A stretch of 64,000 nt of DNA from Nocardiopsis alkaliphila YIM 80379 (GCF_000341005.1 NZ_ANBD01000046.1:15916-79915); one strand, 5' to 3'. Counted from the stretch's first letter, positions 1-11,577 are shown. Made by a program: numbers and translations. Notes: generated by a model from the letters alone, not told the origin.

Positions 1-215
1 GGTCGGCGCAAGGTGGTCGCGGCCGTCCGGGCCGTGGAGACCACCTGCCCGAGTGTGGGGAGGGGGCGTACGTCCAAGTGGGCGTAACCGGAGGTGCGCC
101 CGGCGTCCACGACGTCGCCGATCCCGTCCAGGGACACGGCCGCGGTAGGCGGTCGGTGAGTGTGCTCGGCCGTGGTGGGGCGGATGGTGGCCGGGGCGGA
201 GGGCTGGTGGGCCAT
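1..215 (-). CDS. Hypothetical protein, N-terminal part (truncated by window edge)
   Basis: The reverse strand opens with an ATG at 213-215, preceded by GGAGG about 11 bases upstream, and stays open to the window edge (71 codons visible). It begins MAHQPSAPATIRP and is rich in Ala, Thr and Pro. I recognise no domain. The ribosome-binding site and steady GC-rich codon use suggest a real gene whose C-terminal part lies outside the window. Function is unknown. Confidence 0.45.
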   Translation of the reverse strand, partial: MAHQPSAPATIRPTTAEHTHRPPTAAVSLDGIGDVVDAGRTSGYAHLDVRPLPTLGQVVSTARTAATTLRR

Positions 216-771
216 CGTGAGAGGATCCTCCACGTATGCGCGGCGCCCGTCAGGATGGGGGACCGCGAAGATGTCGTCATGGGCCCCGGTGACTCCGGGG
301 CGGTGGGGGCGACTTCTGCGAACGCGTGTTCGGAGAGGAAGATCACCCGAGTGCGGATCCGGTGCGGCCGCCTCACACCCGAGGGTGGGGGCCGTTCACG
401 GATCGGTCGTGCGGGGCCGGTCGGCTCCGGCTCGTGGGCTACGACTCAGCGACGACAACACGGACACGCCGCACGGGCCGACAGGCAGGAGGCCCCGATG
501 GGGGCCGTACGAGCCTTGGCGACGGTGCGGGTGCGCGAGTACATGGGAGTAAGGAGACCAGCAAAGCCGGTAGGGAGTCAAGCCGGCACCAGCGATCACG
601 CGTGTCGCACCGCTCATCCCGGGCGCGCCCCGAGCATGTTGCGGGCGGCGCTCGGTGGTGGTGACATGTGGAGCCCGACAGAGCGACGCCCCCACCGCCT
701 CGGACCCCGACTCCCAGAACAGCCGTAGCGACAGGAGTGGCCGTGCAGTCGTCCGTTCCCAGAGGGCAGTC
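216..771. other. Intergenic stretch with no supported gene
   Basis: This stretch separates the divergent left-edge gene from the small membrane protein gene. Open frames exist on both strands, but they are Arg/Gly-rich, overlap each other and look like GC-driven shadows. No clear promoter, RNA gene or repeat was seen. Confidence 0.4.
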
Positions 772-1032
772 TTGACCCCCGAAGCACAGGGCTTGTGGAC
801 GCGTGTGCTGGTGCGAGCCCTGGTGGTGGTCGCCGCCGGAGTGATGGCTCTGGGTTTCCTGGGGCCGGAAGCCGCGCTGTTGGTCGGCTTTTTGACCGTG
901 CTCACCTACGTGTTGTTGTGGCTGCGCACCAGGTACGCGGGTTCTCTCTTGGCCGGAGGGCGGCGAAACCTTGGCGACCAAGACCGGTCGAAGGAACCAC
1001 CGCGACCTGGTGGGCCCCTCGACGACACCTGA
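772..1032 (+). CDS. Small two-helix membrane protein, unknown function
   Basis: An 86-residue product from a TTG start with AGAGGG six bases upstream. The same frame is open further up to a GTG at 655, so the start is uncertain. Two hydrophobic segments are separated by a short GPEA turn, followed by a basic, Pro-rich tail. This predicts a small hairpin membrane protein with no enzymatic motif. It is convergent with ppa and the two share an inverted-repeat terminator. No family was recognised. Confidence 0.45.
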   Translation: MTPEAQGLWTRVLVRALVVVAAGVMALGFLGPEAALLVGFLTVLTYVLLWLRTRYAGSLLAGGRRNLGDQDRSKEPPRPGGPLDDT

Positions 1033-1051
1033 AATCCTCCGCGAAAGGACC

Positions 1052-1082
1052 AAGGCCCGGTGGGATGGACCCACCAGGCCTT
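1052..1082. terminator. Bidirectional terminator hairpin between convergent genes
   Basis: A 13-bp inverted repeat (AAGGCCCGGTGGG paired with CCCACCAGGCCTT, one mismatch) with a five-base loop lies between the stop codons of the small membrane protein gene and ppa. Either orientation is flanked by AA/TT. The position fits termination of both converging transcripts. Confidence 0.7.
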
Positions 1083-1112
1083 GCCAAGTACCGAGAACCA
1101 GTCTCGTCGCGG

Positions 1113-1637
1113 TTACTTGTCCTCGCTGGTGATGTGCGAGGCGTCGCCGTGCGTGCCGGCCTCCTCGGCACGCTTCACCGAGGCGATGATCTCCTGTTCG
1201 GCCTCGTGGCGACCGACCCAGCTGGCGCCCTCGACGGACTTGCCGGGCTCCAGGTCCTTGTACACGGTGAAGAAGTGCTCGATTTCGAGGCGTTCGAACT
1301 CGTTGACGTGGTGAATGTCACGCAGGTGCTCCTGGCGTGGGTCCGTCGCCGGAACGCACAGCAGCTTGTCGTCGCCCCCGGCTTCGTCACGCATCCGGAA
1401 CATGCCGATGGCGCGGGCACGGATGAGGCAGCCGGGGAAGGTCGGGGCCTTGAGCAGGACGAGCGCGTCCAGCGGGTCACCGTCCTCGCCGAGTGTCCCC
1501 TCTACGAAGCCGTAGTCGGCGGGATAGGTGGTGGAGGTGAACAGCATGCGGTCGAGACGGATACGACCGGTCTCGTGGTCCACCTCGTATTTGTTGCGCT
1601 CCCCCTTGGGGATCTCGATCGTAACGTCGAATTCCAT
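1113..1637 (-). CDS. ppa: Inorganic pyrophosphatase (family I)
   Basis: A soluble family I pyrophosphatase of 174 residues that hydrolyses pyrophosphate from biosynthetic reactions. The protein begins [20 protein letters not shown] and carries the signature DGDPLD at about residues 52-57, plus conserved acidic and Lys/Tyr metal- and phosphate-binding residues along the chain. The frame is open to an ATG at 1673, but family members start at MEFDV, and GGGAG sits about 11 bases before the ATG at 1637. It is divergent from dacB, and a TATA-like element at 1672-1679 lies between them. Confidence 0.95.
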   Translation of the reverse strand: MEFDVTIEIPKGERNKYEVDHETGRIRLDRMLFTSTTYPADYGFVEGTLGEDGDPLDALVLLKAPTFPGCLIRARAIGMFRMRDEAGGDDKLLCVPATDPRQEHLRDIHHVNEFERLEIEHFFTVYKDLEPGKSVEGASWVGRHEAEQEIIASVKRAEEAGTHGDASHITSEDK

Positions 1638-1713
1638 GCTGATCTCGGCTCCCATTGCGACTAATGTCGCCATATAACTACAACGTCAGGCCGCGACACC
1701 GAAGGAAGGGCGG

Positions 1714-3069
1714 GTGCCTCGGGTGCGACGGGTACGAGGCGAGGCGTTCCTCGCGCTGGCCCTGCTCAACATATTCGTGCTGATCACCGGCTTCGTCGCC
1801 TTGGACGTGATCGAGGCACGACCGATTCCGGCGGTGCCCGACCCCGTCACCCACGCCGACGGCGTGGCGGCGGTGGCACCCGCGGCCCCGACTCCGGCGA
1901 ATCCGGAACGGATCGCGGACATCCTCGATGATCCCATGTCGGCGTCCGGGCTCGAGGAGGGCCTCTCCGGTTACGTGGTCGACGGTGTGACGGGACGGAC
2001 ACTTTTCGAGCGGGGCGCGGACACGCCGGTGACCCCGGCGTCGACGACGAAGATCGCCACGGCCGTCGCCGTCCTGAACGCCGTCGGCCCCGATCACGTC
2101 TTGCGGACCGAGGTCTACCTCGACCCCGAGGAGAACCGCGTGGTACTCCGTGGTGGGGGCGACGCGACCCTGACCGTGACCGCCGATCCCGCAGCATACC
2201 CGCAGGTAGCGACCTTGGAGGAGCTCGCGGAGGACACCGTGCGAGCCCTCGCCGACCAAGGGCTCGACACGGTGACGGTGGGCTACGACGACTCCTTCTT
2301 CAGCGGTCCCGATACCGGCCCCGGCTGGAAACCCAACTACGTCACCGAGGGCAGCACCGCCACCATCCACGCCCTGCTCGTCGACCAGGGTCGGGTGGAT
2401 CCCGAGGTGTCCACTCGAGTACCGAACCCGCCACTGGCCGCGGCCGAGGCATTCGCCGACCAACTGGAACGAGCCGGCCTCACCGTCGAGGGCACTCCCA
2501 GTGAGGCCGCCTCCGTCGGTGAACCCATCGCCTCCATCGACTCCGCGCCGGTCGTCGCCCTCGTCGAATTCATGATGTTGGCCAGTGACAACAACATGGC
2601 CGAGTCCCTTGGCCGCATCGCGGCCTTGGAGATGGGTGCCGAACCCGATTTCGCCGGTGCGGCCGCCGCCACCCACCGCATCATGGACGATCTCGACATC
2701 GACGGAGTGGAGTTGTCCGACAACAGTGGTCTGAGCACCGAGAACCGCATCACTCCGCGTGCCCTGGTCCAACTGGTGGAGGTGGCCTCCAAGACCCCCG
2801 AGCTCAACGCCACGATCACCGGTCTGCCCACGGCCCATTCCACCGGCACCCTCGCCGGGCGCTACTCCGAGTACTCCACCTCCCATGACGCGGCCGGCAT
2901 GGTCCGTGGCAAGACCGGGACCCTCGATGGCGTCAGCACCCTGGCCGGCACCATCCACGACCAGGAGGGCAACACGTTCCTGTTCGCCCTCATGGCCAAC
3001 AGCCCCGGAGCCACCGGACCCCGGTTGGACGCCCTGGCCGCCGCTCTGGCCAGGTGCGGTTGTTCATGA
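1714..3069 (+). CDS. dacB: D-alanyl-D-alanine carboxypeptidase/endopeptidase (PBP4 type, S13)
   Basis: A 451-residue exported serine peptidase that trims or cleaves peptidoglycan cross-links. It starts at GTG with AAGGAAGGG upstream. A hydrophobic N-terminal segment (residues about 10-30) acts as signal or anchor. The three active-site motifs of the penicillin-binding family are present: STTK at 110-113, SDN at 291-293 and KTG at 400-402. An S13-type insert separates the first two, as in PBP4. The protein ends soon after the KTG motif, normal for actinobacterial members. The next gene begins about 95 bases downstream. Confidence 0.92.
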   Translation: MPRVRRVRGEAFLALALLNIFVLITGFVALDVIEARPIPAVPDPVTHADGVAAVAPAAPTPANPERIADILDDPMSASGLEEGLSGYVVDGVTGRTLFERGADTPVTPASTTKIATAVAVLNAVGPDHVLRTEVYLDPEENRVVLRGGGDATLTVTADPAAYPQVATLEELAEDTVRALADQGLDTVTVGYDDSFFSGPDTGPGWKPNYVTEGSTATIHALLVDQGRVDPEVSTRVPNPPLAAAEAFADQLERAGLTVEGTPSEAASVGEPIASIDSAPVVALVEFMMLASDNNMAESLGRIAALEMGAEPDFAGAAAATHRIMDDLDIDGVELSDNSGLSTENRITPRALVQLVEVASKTPELNATITGLPTAHSTGTLAGRYSEYSTSHDAAGMVRGKTGTLDGVSTLAGTIHDQEGNTFLFALMANSPGATGPRLDALAAALARCGCS

Positions 3070-3164
3070 GGGATGTCGGGGCGGCTCGGGGCCGACCCTG
3101 GGTCTGCCCTGAATTCGATCCCTGATCTCCGTGCTCTGGGGCTCGTCGTGGGTAGGCTGGCGAT

Positions 3165-4250
3165 GTGACTGTGATCGACTGGGACGTAGCCGTCAACACC
3201 GGTGTTCGCCTCGTGCGCCCTGGGCCGCAGGTGGACCTGTCCGACGCACGGCAGGCCGTGGCGCAGTTGCGCGAGCTTTCCACCGTGGCGGCCGGGCACG
3301 TGCGCGACTTCACCGGAATGAACCCTCTCGAAGACTCGGGGCCCGCGGTCATCGTGGACCGCCCCGGCTGGATTCGAGCCAACGTGGACGGGTTCCGAGT
3401 GGTACTCGAACCCGTGCTCCAACAGATGGCGGCCGGCCGGACGAACGACGGTCCGGCCGGGAACCTGACCACCGTGGTCGGTTCGCGCGTCACCGGGATG
3501 CAACTCGGTGCCGTCCTGTCCTATCTGGCCGGGAAGGTTCTCGGTCAGTACGAACTCTTCCTACCACCGGACCCGGAGGGACACTCGCCGACCGGGCGAC
3601 TGACCCTGGTGGCGCCCAACATCGTCCACACCGAACGTGAGATGGACGTCGACACGCGCGACTTCCGTCTGTGGGTCTGCCTGCACGAGGAGACCCACCG
3701 GATGCAGTTCACGGCCACGCCGTGGCTGCGCGACCACGTCCAACGGCTCATGCAGGAGCTGTTGCTGTCCACCGAGATGGACGCCTCCGACCTCATCGCC
3801 CGACTCCGTCAGGCCGGGGAGGCGGTGGCCGACGCCGTGCGGGGCGGGGAGGGCAACCTCCTCACCGCGTTCCAAAGCCCCGAGCAGAGTGCGCTGATGG
3901 ATCGAGTCACCGCCGTCATGAGCTTGGCGGAGGGCCACGGGGACTACGTCATGGACGCGGTCGGTCCCGAAGTGGTGCCCTCGGTCGAGACCATCCGGGG
4001 TCGGTTCCAAAAACGACGTGAATCCGCCAACCCGCTCGATCGGATCATGCGCCAACTCCTGGGCATGGACCTGAAGATGAAGCAGTACGAGGAGGGCGCG
4101 GCCTTCGTGCGTCAGGTGGTCGCCCAGGTCGGGATGGCCGAGTTCAACAAGGTGTGGACTTCGCCCGAGACCTTGCCCACCATCGAGGAGATCCGTAACC
4201 CCTCGGCGTGGATCGAACGGATCGTGCGCCCCGCCGCCATCACCGAGTGA
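3165..4250 (+). CDS. Zincin-like metallopeptidase, DUF2342 / F420-associated family
   Basis: A 361-residue protein with a zinc-protease-like HEETH motif at residues 174-178, in a helical scaffold typical of the DUF2342 family. Some databases label these 'coenzyme F420 biosynthesis associated'. The actual substrate is unknown. It starts at GTG with no Shine-Dalgarno; a TAGGCT -10-like element ends six bases upstream, suggesting a leaderless transcript. Its TGA overlaps the GTG of tilS by four bases, so the two are translationally coupled, a conserved actinobacterial arrangement. Confidence 0.85.
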   Translation: MTVIDWDVAVNTGVRLVRPGPQVDLSDARQAVAQLRELSTVAAGHVRDFTGMNPLEDSGPAVIVDRPGWIRANVDGFRVVLEPVLQQMAAGRTNDGPAGNLTTVVGSRVTGMQLGAVLSYLAGKVLGQYELFLPPDPEGHSPTGRLTLVAPNIVHTEREMDVDTRDFRLWVCLHEETHRMQFTATPWLRDHVQRLMQELLLSTEMDASDLIARLRQAGEAVADAVRGGEGNLLTAFQSPEQSALMDRVTAVMSLAEGHGDYVMDAVGPEVVPSVETIRGRFQKRRESANPLDRIMRQLLGMDLKMKQYEEGAAFVRQVVAQVGMAEFNKVWTSPETLPTIEEIRNPSAWIERIVRPAAITE

Positions 4251-5449
4251 GTGGGCCTCCTCCCGCCGTGGCCGCCGTTCGCTCGGCGGTCCGTCGGGTG
4301 CTGTCGACCCTGCCTGAGGAGACGGTCACGCTGGTGGCGTGCAGTGGCGGAGCCGATTCGTTGGCCTTGGCCGGGGCCCTCGCCTTCGAGGCGCCTCGTC
4401 TGGGGCGAAGGGCCGGCGCGGTCACGGTGGATCACGGCCTCCAGGATGGTTCGGGCCGGCGAGCCGAGTCCGTCGCCACGGTGTTGGGCGGGCTCGGTCT
4501 GGACCCGGTGAGGGTCGCCACCGTACGGGTGGACGGGGCCGGGGGCCCGGAGGCCGCGGCCCGACGTGCCCGCTACGCGGCCTTGGACGCGGCGGTGCGT
4601 GCCCACGCTCCGGCTGTGGTGTTGCTCGGGCACACCCTCGACGACCAGGCGGAGACCGTTCTGCTCGGGTTGGCACGGGGTTCGGGCGCCCGTTCCCTGG
4701 CCGGGATGGCCCCGACATCGGGTGTCTACCACAGACCGTTGCTGGAGTTGGAGCGGAGCACGGTTCGCGAGGCCTGCCGACTCATGGGGCTCGACCCATG
4801 GGAGGACCCGCACAACCACGACCCACGTTTCTCCCGCTCCCGGGCACGTCATGAGGCGCTGCCCGCCCTGGAGAAGGCACTGGGGCCGGGGATCGCGGCG
4901 GCCTTGGCCCGGACCGCCACGATGCTCCGCGCGGACGCCGACACCTTGGACTCCCTCTCCGCCGAACTGTACGCCGAGGCTCGGTCGGGGATCGGCCCCG
5001 AGCAAGCGGGCGAAGGGCTCGAGGTGCCTCCACTGGAGCGAGCCGAGTCCTCACTGCGCACCCGGGTGTTGCGTCGCGCCGCCCTCGACGCGGGTTGCCC
5101 GGCCACCGACCTGACCGCGCGGCACGTACGTGAACTCGATCGTTTGATCACCGAGTGGCGTGGCCAGGCCCACATCGACCTGCCAGGTGGGGTGCGAGGT
5201 CGCCGGGTGGCCGGACGGATCGTCTTCGAGGGTCGTGGTGGCGGCCCGGGAGGGCCATCCGGCACCACCGCCACGTTCGACACGTTTATCCTGGTTGGCG
5301 CAAGCGGGGAATCCAGCAGCGAGGACAGTGAGCGTGGACGCAAAGGACATGGGCGAGGACCTGGAGAAGGTTCTGGTCACCGAGGAAGAGATCAAGACGC
5401 GCCTGGTCGAACTGGGGACGCAGATCGACGCGGACTACGCGGGTCGTGA
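4247..5449 (+). CDS. tilS: tRNA(Ile)-lysidine synthetase
   Basis: An ATP-dependent enzyme that modifies C34 of the AUA-reading tRNA-Ile to lysidine. The PP-loop motif SGGADS is at residues 33-38, followed by the conserved [19 protein letters not shown] segment. The GTG at 4247 overlaps the previous stop by four bases. The family-like part ends near GRIVFEG, but the frame has no stop there. It runs about 65 more residues of Ser/Gly/Arg-rich sequence and overlaps the start of hpt by about 120 bases. This tail is probably a dispensable extension from stop-codon loss. Confidence 0.9.
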   Translation: MSGPPPAVAAVRSAVRRVLSTLPEETVTLVACSGGADSLALAGALAFEAPRLGRRAGAVTVDHGLQDGSGRRAESVATVLGGLGLDPVRVATVRVDGAGGPEAAARRARYAALDAAVRAHAPAVVLLGHTLDDQAETVLLGLARGSGARSLAGMAPTSGVYHRPLLELERSTVREACRLMGLDPWEDPHNHDPRFSRSRARHEALPALEKALGPGIAAALARTATMLRADADTLDSLSAELYAEARSGIGPEQAGEGLEVPPLERAESSLRTRVLRRAALDAGCPATDLTARHVRELDRLITEWRGQAHIDLPGGVRGRRVAGRIVFEGRGGGPGGPSGTTATFDTFILVGASGESSSEDSERGRKGHGRGPGEGSGHRGRDQDAPGRTGDADRRGLRGS

Positions 5450-5888
5450 CCTGCTGCTCGTCGGTGTGCTCAAGGGCGCGGTCATGGTCATGGCCGACCT
5501 CGCGCGAGCACTGCACAGCCCCGTTTCGATGGACTGGATGGCGGTCTCCTCCTACGGGGCCGGGACCACGTCCTCGGGCGTGGTGCGCATCCTCAAGGAT
5601 CTGGAGACCGACATCAAGGACCGAGACGTCCTGATCGTCGAGGACGTCATCGACTCCGGGCTCACCCTCTCCTGGTTGGTGGGCAACCTGCGCTCGCGCG
5701 GCCCGAAGTCGGTCGAGATCTGCACCATGATCCGCAAACCGCTCGCTTTCGACGTCGACCTCGACGTGAAGTACATCGGCTTCGACCTGCCCAACGAATT
5801 CATCGTCGGTTACGGGCTGGACTACGCGGAGAAGTACCGCAACCTGCCGTTCATCGGCACCCTGGCCCCGCACGTCTACGAGAAGTAG
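5328..5888 (+). CDS. hpt: Hypoxanthine-guanine phosphoribosyltransferase
   Basis: Purine salvage enzyme that joins hypoxanthine or guanine to PRPP. It has 186 residues and begins [12 protein letters not shown], matching the usual actinobacterial N-terminus. Alternative starts lie at GTG 5334 and ATG 5349; GAGG at 5321 fits 5334 slightly better. The PRPP-binding loop EDVIDSGLT is at residues 105-113. It ends with the family-typical GTLAPHVY. The tilS-hpt-ftsH order is conserved in bacteria. A strong terminator follows, so ftsH probably has its own promoter. Confidence 0.95.
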   Translation: MSVDAKDMGEDLEKVLVTEEEIKTRLVELGTQIDADYAGRDLLLVGVLKGAVMVMADLARALHSPVSMDWMAVSSYGAGTTSSGVVRILKDLETDIKDRDVLIVEDVIDSGLTLSWLVGNLRSRGPKSVEICTMIRKPLAFDVDLDVKYIGFDLPNEFIVGYGLDYAEKYRNLPFIGTLAPHVYEK

Positions 5889-5928
5889 CCCTCGTCCCTG
5901 CCCGCGTGGGCCAGATCACGGGAACAAC

Positions 5929-5968
5929 GACACGGGTCGTCATCGTTGCGTTCATGACGGCCCGTGTC
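5929..5968 (+). terminator. Intrinsic terminator after hpt
   Basis: A 15-bp stem (GACACGGGTCGTCAT with ATGACGGCCCGTGTC, one G-T pair) and a ten-base loop lie 40 bases after the hpt stop. There is no U tract, as is common in high-GC actinobacteria. It separates tilS-hpt from the ftsH-folate unit. Confidence 0.75.
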
Positions 5969-6123
5969 CGGCCTGAGCGGTGTGCTCGCCCGGCGGGGCG
6001 AGGTGTACCGTCGAATATCCCCGCGTCATCGCAGGGAGCACGTGTCCGATAGGTCCTGCTTCGGAAAGTCCTCTGGGGCGGGCGGCCTGGTCAGGAGGGA
6101 CGGACCCGACAAGGTCCGCTCAC

Positions 6124-8120
<1,997 letters not shown>

Positions 8121-8124
<4 letters not shown>

Positions 8125-8711
8125 GCGACCTTCTCCCCAGACCGGTGGACCGCGAGCGCATAGCCCGCGCGGTTCGAGAGATCCTCATCGCGATCGGGGA
8201 GGACCCCGACCGCGACGGTCTGGTCCAGACCCCGGAGCGAGTGGCCCGGGCCTACGAGGAACAGTTCGCCGGGCTCGGCCAGAAACCGGGTGACGTGCTC
8301 ACCACGGTCTTCGAGGCCGACCACGAAGAGATGGTCCTGGTCAAGGACATCGAGCTGTACTCGACCTGCGAGCACCACCTCGTGCCGTTCTACGGGGTGG
8401 CGCACGTGGGCTACATTCCGGGACCGGATGGTCGTATCACCGGACTGAGCAAACTCGCCCGGCTGGTGGACGTCTACGCCCGCCGCCCACAGGTCCAGGA
8501 ACGCCTGACCGGACAGGTCTCGGACGCCATCATGGAGAACCTGGGACCGCGCGGCGTGATCGTGGTGGTCGAGGCCGAACACCTGTGCATGACCATGCGC
8601 GGGGTGCGCAAGCCCGGGGCCAAGACGGTCACCTCCGCCGTCCGAGGCATCTTCCGAAGCAGCGACCGTACCCGGGCCGAAGTGATGAGCCTCATCCTGG
8701 ACCGACGCTGA
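8121..8711 (+). CDS. folE: GTP cyclohydrolase I
   Basis: Makes 7,8-dihydroneopterin triphosphate from GTP, the first step of folate synthesis. It has 196 residues and starts at a GTG overlapping the ftsH stop. The zinc ligands are visible: Cys83 in STCEHH, followed by His85/His86, and Cys156 in HLCMTMRG. The signature segments around [10 protein letters not shown] and QVQERLTGQ are intact. It heads a contiguous folate operon with folP, folB and folK. Confidence 0.96.
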
Positions 8712-8739
8712 ACCGAGTGACGCCCGTACGACACATCCA

Positions 8740-8769
8740 AGGGGCCGGGGCCATGCGCCCTCGGCCCCT
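8740..8769 (+). terminator. GC-rich hairpin between folE and folP
   Basis: An inverted repeat, GGGGCCGGGG against CCCTCGGCCCC, lies in the 82-base gap. It has no T run and is followed directly by the TAGGGT -10-like element of folP. It may be a terminator for ftsH-folE read-through ahead of a second promoter. Confidence 0.5.
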
Positions 8770-8793
8770 CGTCGTACGCGTAGGGTGATTCGC

Positions 8794-9699
8794 ATGGCGC
8801 CGAAACACACACTTCCCGGACTGCCCGACCGAGGGCGGTGCCTGGTCATGGGAGTCGTCAACGTCACCCCCGACTCCTTCTCCGACGGCGGGGCGTGGTT
8901 CGACCCCGAGCGCGCGATCGAGCACGGTCTGGGCCTGGTCGGGGAAGGCGCGGACATCATCGACGTGGGCGGTGAGTCCACCCGTCCCGGCGCCCAACGG
9001 GTGACGTCCACCGAAGAACTCCGTCGGGTCGAACCGGTCGTGCGCGAGCTCGCCTCACGAGGCGTCGCGGTCAGCGTCGACACCATGAGAGCCGAGGTCG
9101 CCGCCTGTGCGGTCGAGGCCGGAGCGGTCCTGGTCAATGACGTCAGCGGAGGGCTGGCCGACCCGGAGATGGCGCGACTGGTCGCATCTTCCGGTGTCGC
9201 CTACGTATTGATGCACTGGCGTGGGCATAGTCATGACATGCAGAGCCGTGCCGTGTACACGGATGTCGTCCAGGAGGTCCTCGATGAGCTCCGCGACCGT
9301 ATGGAGGCCATGATCGATGCAGGTGTGGACCCCGGCCAGATCGTTCTGGACCCGGGACTGGGATTCTCCAAACGTCCCGACAAGGCCCATAACTGGGCGC
9401 TGTTGCAACACCTCGACCGGTTCCGTGAACTGGGCCGCCCGGTGCTGGTGGCGGGCTCCCGTAAACGTTTCCTGAGCCGCCTGCTCGGTGACGCCGAAGG
9501 CCAGGACCGCCCCTTCGTCGGCTGTGACGCGGCCACCGCCGCGGTGACCACGCTGGCAGCGGACCGGGGCGCCTGGGCGGTACGGGTCCACGACGTCCGT
9601 CCCAACGCCGACGCGGTGCGGGTGGCGGCGGCCTGGTCCGACGGTGGCGCACACCTGGACGAGGGACGCGCCGAGCCCATGGGCCGGGGTGGCCTGTGA
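8794..9699 (+). CDS. folP: Dihydropteroate synthase
   Basis: Condenses 6-hydroxymethyl-dihydropterin pyrophosphate with p-aminobenzoate; this is the sulfonamide target. It has 301 residues in a TIM-barrel fold. Signature 1 VNVTPDSFSDGG is at residues 22-33 and signature 2 DVGGESTRPG at 57-66. The ATG at 8794 has a TAGGGT element seven bases upstream and no clear Shine-Dalgarno, so a leaderless transcript is possible. Its TGA overlaps the next GTG. Confidence 0.95.
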   Translation: MAPKHTLPGLPDRGRCLVMGVVNVTPDSFSDGGAWFDPERAIEHGLGLVGEGADIIDVGGESTRPGAQRVTSTEELRRVEPVVRELASRGVAVSVDTMRAEVAACAVEAGAVLVNDVSGGLADPEMARLVASSGVAYVLMHWRGHSHDMQSRAVYTDVVQEVLDELRDRMEAMIDAGVDPGQIVLDPGLGFSKRPDKAHNWALLQHLDRFRELGRPVLVAGSRKRFLSRLLGDAEGQDRPFVGCDAATAAVTTLAADRGAWAVRVHDVRPNADAVRVAAAWSDGGAHLDEGRAEPMGRGGL

Positions 9700-10142
9700 A
9701 GTCGCGCCAAGAAGTCATGGAGAGCGTCGCCGAGGCCAACACGCAGTTCTACAGCGCCATCGAGAACGGTGACATCGACCTGATGCGCACCGTGTGGGCG
9801 GAGGAACACCAGGCCCCTGACCTGGTGTGCGTCAACCCCGGTTGGCCGCTGCTGCGCGGCCGCACCGAGATCATGCGCGCCTGGGCGCTGATCATGGCCA
9901 ACGTCACCTACATCCAATACGTGCTCACCGAGACGCACATCGGAGTGGGAGGTGACATCGCCATGGTGACCTGTGAGGAGAACGTGCTGACCGCGGAGGA
10001 CGGCAGTCCGGGATTCGTCGCCGGAGGACAAGTGGTCACCACCAACCTGTTCGTCGACACCGAGCAGGGGTGGCGGTTGTGGTCGCACCACGCCTCACCG
10101 GTCCTGATGGAGGAGGACGACGGTTCGGAGGTCGAGGAGTGA
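9696..10142 (+). CDS. NTF2-like (SnoaL-type) protein embedded in the folate operon
   Basis: A 148-residue protein with the alpha+beta cone pattern of the NTF2-like superfamily: an N-terminal helical stretch (VAEANTQFYSAIENGDID), a WAEEH segment, and a C-terminal strand ending in WRLWSHHASPVL. Both ends overlap folP and folB by four bases (GTGA), so it is translated as part of the folate operon. Function is unproven. A role in pterin processing is an inference from context only; the fold also serves as a non-catalytic domain. Confidence 0.85.
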   Translation: MKSRQEVMESVAEANTQFYSAIENGDIDLMRTVWAEEHQAPDLVCVNPGWPLLRGRTEIMRAWALIMANVTYIQYVLTETHIGVGGDIAMVTCEENVLTAEDGSPGFVAGGQVVTTNLFVDTEQGWRLWSHHASPVLMEEDDGSEVEE

Positions 10143-10513
10143 CGCGGGACCGCATCACGCTTCGTGGTCTGCGTGCTCGGGGACACCATGGCGTGTTCGA
10201 CTTCGAACGGCGACAGGGCCAGGACTTCGTGGTCGACGCCGTCCTGTACCTGAACACCGCGCCGGCCGCGGCCAGTGACGACGTCGGCGACACCGTGCAC
10301 TACGGAGTGCTCGCCGATCGCCTGGTCGCGATCGTCGAAGGAGAGCCGGTCAACCTGATCGAGACGCTGGCCGAGCGCCTGGCCACCGAATGCATGACCG
10401 AACCACTGGTGGAAGGGGTGGAGTTGACCGTGCACAAGCCGTCGGCGCCCATCGAGCACGAGTTCGCGGACGTGGCGGTCACCGTCACGCGTGGGAAGCG
10501 GGGTGTGTGGTGA
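10139..10513 (+). CDS. folB: Dihydroneopterin aldolase
   Basis: Cleaves dihydroneopterin to 6-hydroxymethyl-dihydropterin and glycolaldehyde. It has 124 residues, starting VTRDRITLRGLRARGHHGVF, with the conserved GHHGV segment and the later HKPSAPI motif. The GTG overlaps the previous stop by four bases and the TGA overlaps the folK GTG, indicating strict translational coupling. Confidence 0.95.
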   Translation: MTRDRITLRGLRARGHHGVFDFERRQGQDFVVDAVLYLNTAPAAASDDVGDTVHYGVLADRLVAIVEGEPVNLIETLAERLATECMTEPLVEGVELTVHKPSAPIEHEFADVAVTVTRGKRGVW

Positions 10514-11046
10514 CCCGCGCCGTGCTCGCCCTGGGCTCCAACCTCGGGGACCGTCGAGGCACCCTCCAAGGCGCCGTGGACGCGCTGTCGTCCGGTCCGG
10601 GGGCACCGACGCCGATCGCGCTCTCCCCGGTCTACGAGACCGCCCCGGTGGGCGGCCCGGAACAGGGCGCCTACCTCAACGCGGTCCTGATCGTGGACAC
10701 CGCCGGTACGGCCTGGGAACTGCTCGAACGCGCCCAGGAGACGGAACGGGAGTTCGACCGGGTCCGGCGGGTTCGGTGGGGGCCGCGCACCCTGGACGTG
10801 GACGTGATCACCTTCGGTGCCGAAATCGCCGACGACCCCGACCTGACCCTTCCGCATCCCCGTGCTCACCTGCGGGCGTTCGTACTGCGTCCCTGGTTGG
10901 ACGCCGACCCCGCGGCGGTCGTGCCCGGGCGGGCCCCGGTGGCGACCCTGCTCGCCGACGTCGAGGAGGCCGACACCTCGGGTGAGCAGAAGCTGAGTCG
11001 TCGGGATGATCTGCCCCTACGACTGCCCGAGGAGGCGGGGCGCTGA
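10510..11046 (+). CDS. folK: 2-amino-4-hydroxy-6-hydroxymethyldihydropteridine pyrophosphokinase
   Basis: Transfers pyrophosphate from ATP to 6-hydroxymethyl-dihydropterin, directly upstream of the FolP reaction. It has 178 residues with LGSNLGDR at 8-15, the RWGPRTLDVDVI signature at 89-100 and LPHPRAHLR from 114. The GTG at 10510 overlaps the folB stop. The C-terminal tail is longer and more charged than in minimal HPPKs. Confidence 0.95.
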   Translation: MTRAVLALGSNLGDRRGTLQGAVDALSSGPGAPTPIALSPVYETAPVGGPEQGAYLNAVLIVDTAGTAWELLERAQETEREFDRVRRVRWGPRTLDVDVITFGAEIADDPDLTLPHPRAHLRAFVLRPWLDADPAAVVPGRAPVATLLADVEEADTSGEQKLSRRDDLPLRLPEEAGR

Positions 11047-11540
11047 TGTCCGGTGACGGCGGGGGCACGCTCACCCCGACCGGGTGGCGTGTCCCGTCGG
11101 CACTGGCCGCCCTCGCGGCCCTGGCGGGTCTGCTGTTCGCCGACTCCTTGTCCGGTCTGCCGGTCATCCCGTGGTCGGCGATCCCGACCCTGTTGCTGTT
11201 GGCCCTGGCCGAGGCCCATACGGCCGGCCGGACCGCGCGGCGTATCCGCCGAGAGCCGGGAACCGAACCCATCGAGCCGCTCAGCGCCGCCCGTCTGTTG
11301 GCCCTGGCCAAGGCCAGTGCCCTGTTCGCTTCATTGGCGATGGGTTTCTTCCTGGGCATGGCGTTGGCGATCACCGAACGGTTGGACCTTCCCACCCATC
11401 GCGAGGTGTTTTCGACCGCGCTCGGTACCGCCGTCGCGGCGGGGCTGCTCTTGGCCGCCGCCCTGTACCTGGAGAACGCCTGCCGGGTGCCCGGTGATGA
11501 CGGTGACGAGAACGGTGACGACACGCCGGGAACCGCCTGA
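11046..11540 (+). CDS. DUF3180 family integral membrane protein
   Basis: A 164-residue protein with four hydrophobic segments (about 18-36, 40-57, 90-109 and 124-142), matching the actinobacterial DUF3180 family usually found directly after folK. The ATG overlaps the folK TGA by one base. The C-terminus is acidic (GDDGDENGDD). Function is unknown; its fixed position suggests co-expression with folate genes rather than a proven role in folate synthesis. Confidence 0.85.
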   Translation: MSGDGGGTLTPTGWRVPSALAALAALAGLLFADSLSGLPVIPWSAIPTLLLLALAEAHTAGRTARRIRREPGTEPIEPLSAARLLALAKASALFASLAMGFFLGMALAITERLDLPTHREVFSTALGTAVAAGLLLAAALYLENACRVPGDDGDENGDDTPGTA

Positions 11541-11577
11541 GGGGTGGTCAGGGCGGGCAAGGCTCGCTCGCTGATGG

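Noticed and set aside
78-728. Long plus-strand frame at the left edge
   Set aside because: Gly/Arg-rich composition and overlap with a better-supported reverse gene start at 215 mark it as a GC shadow.
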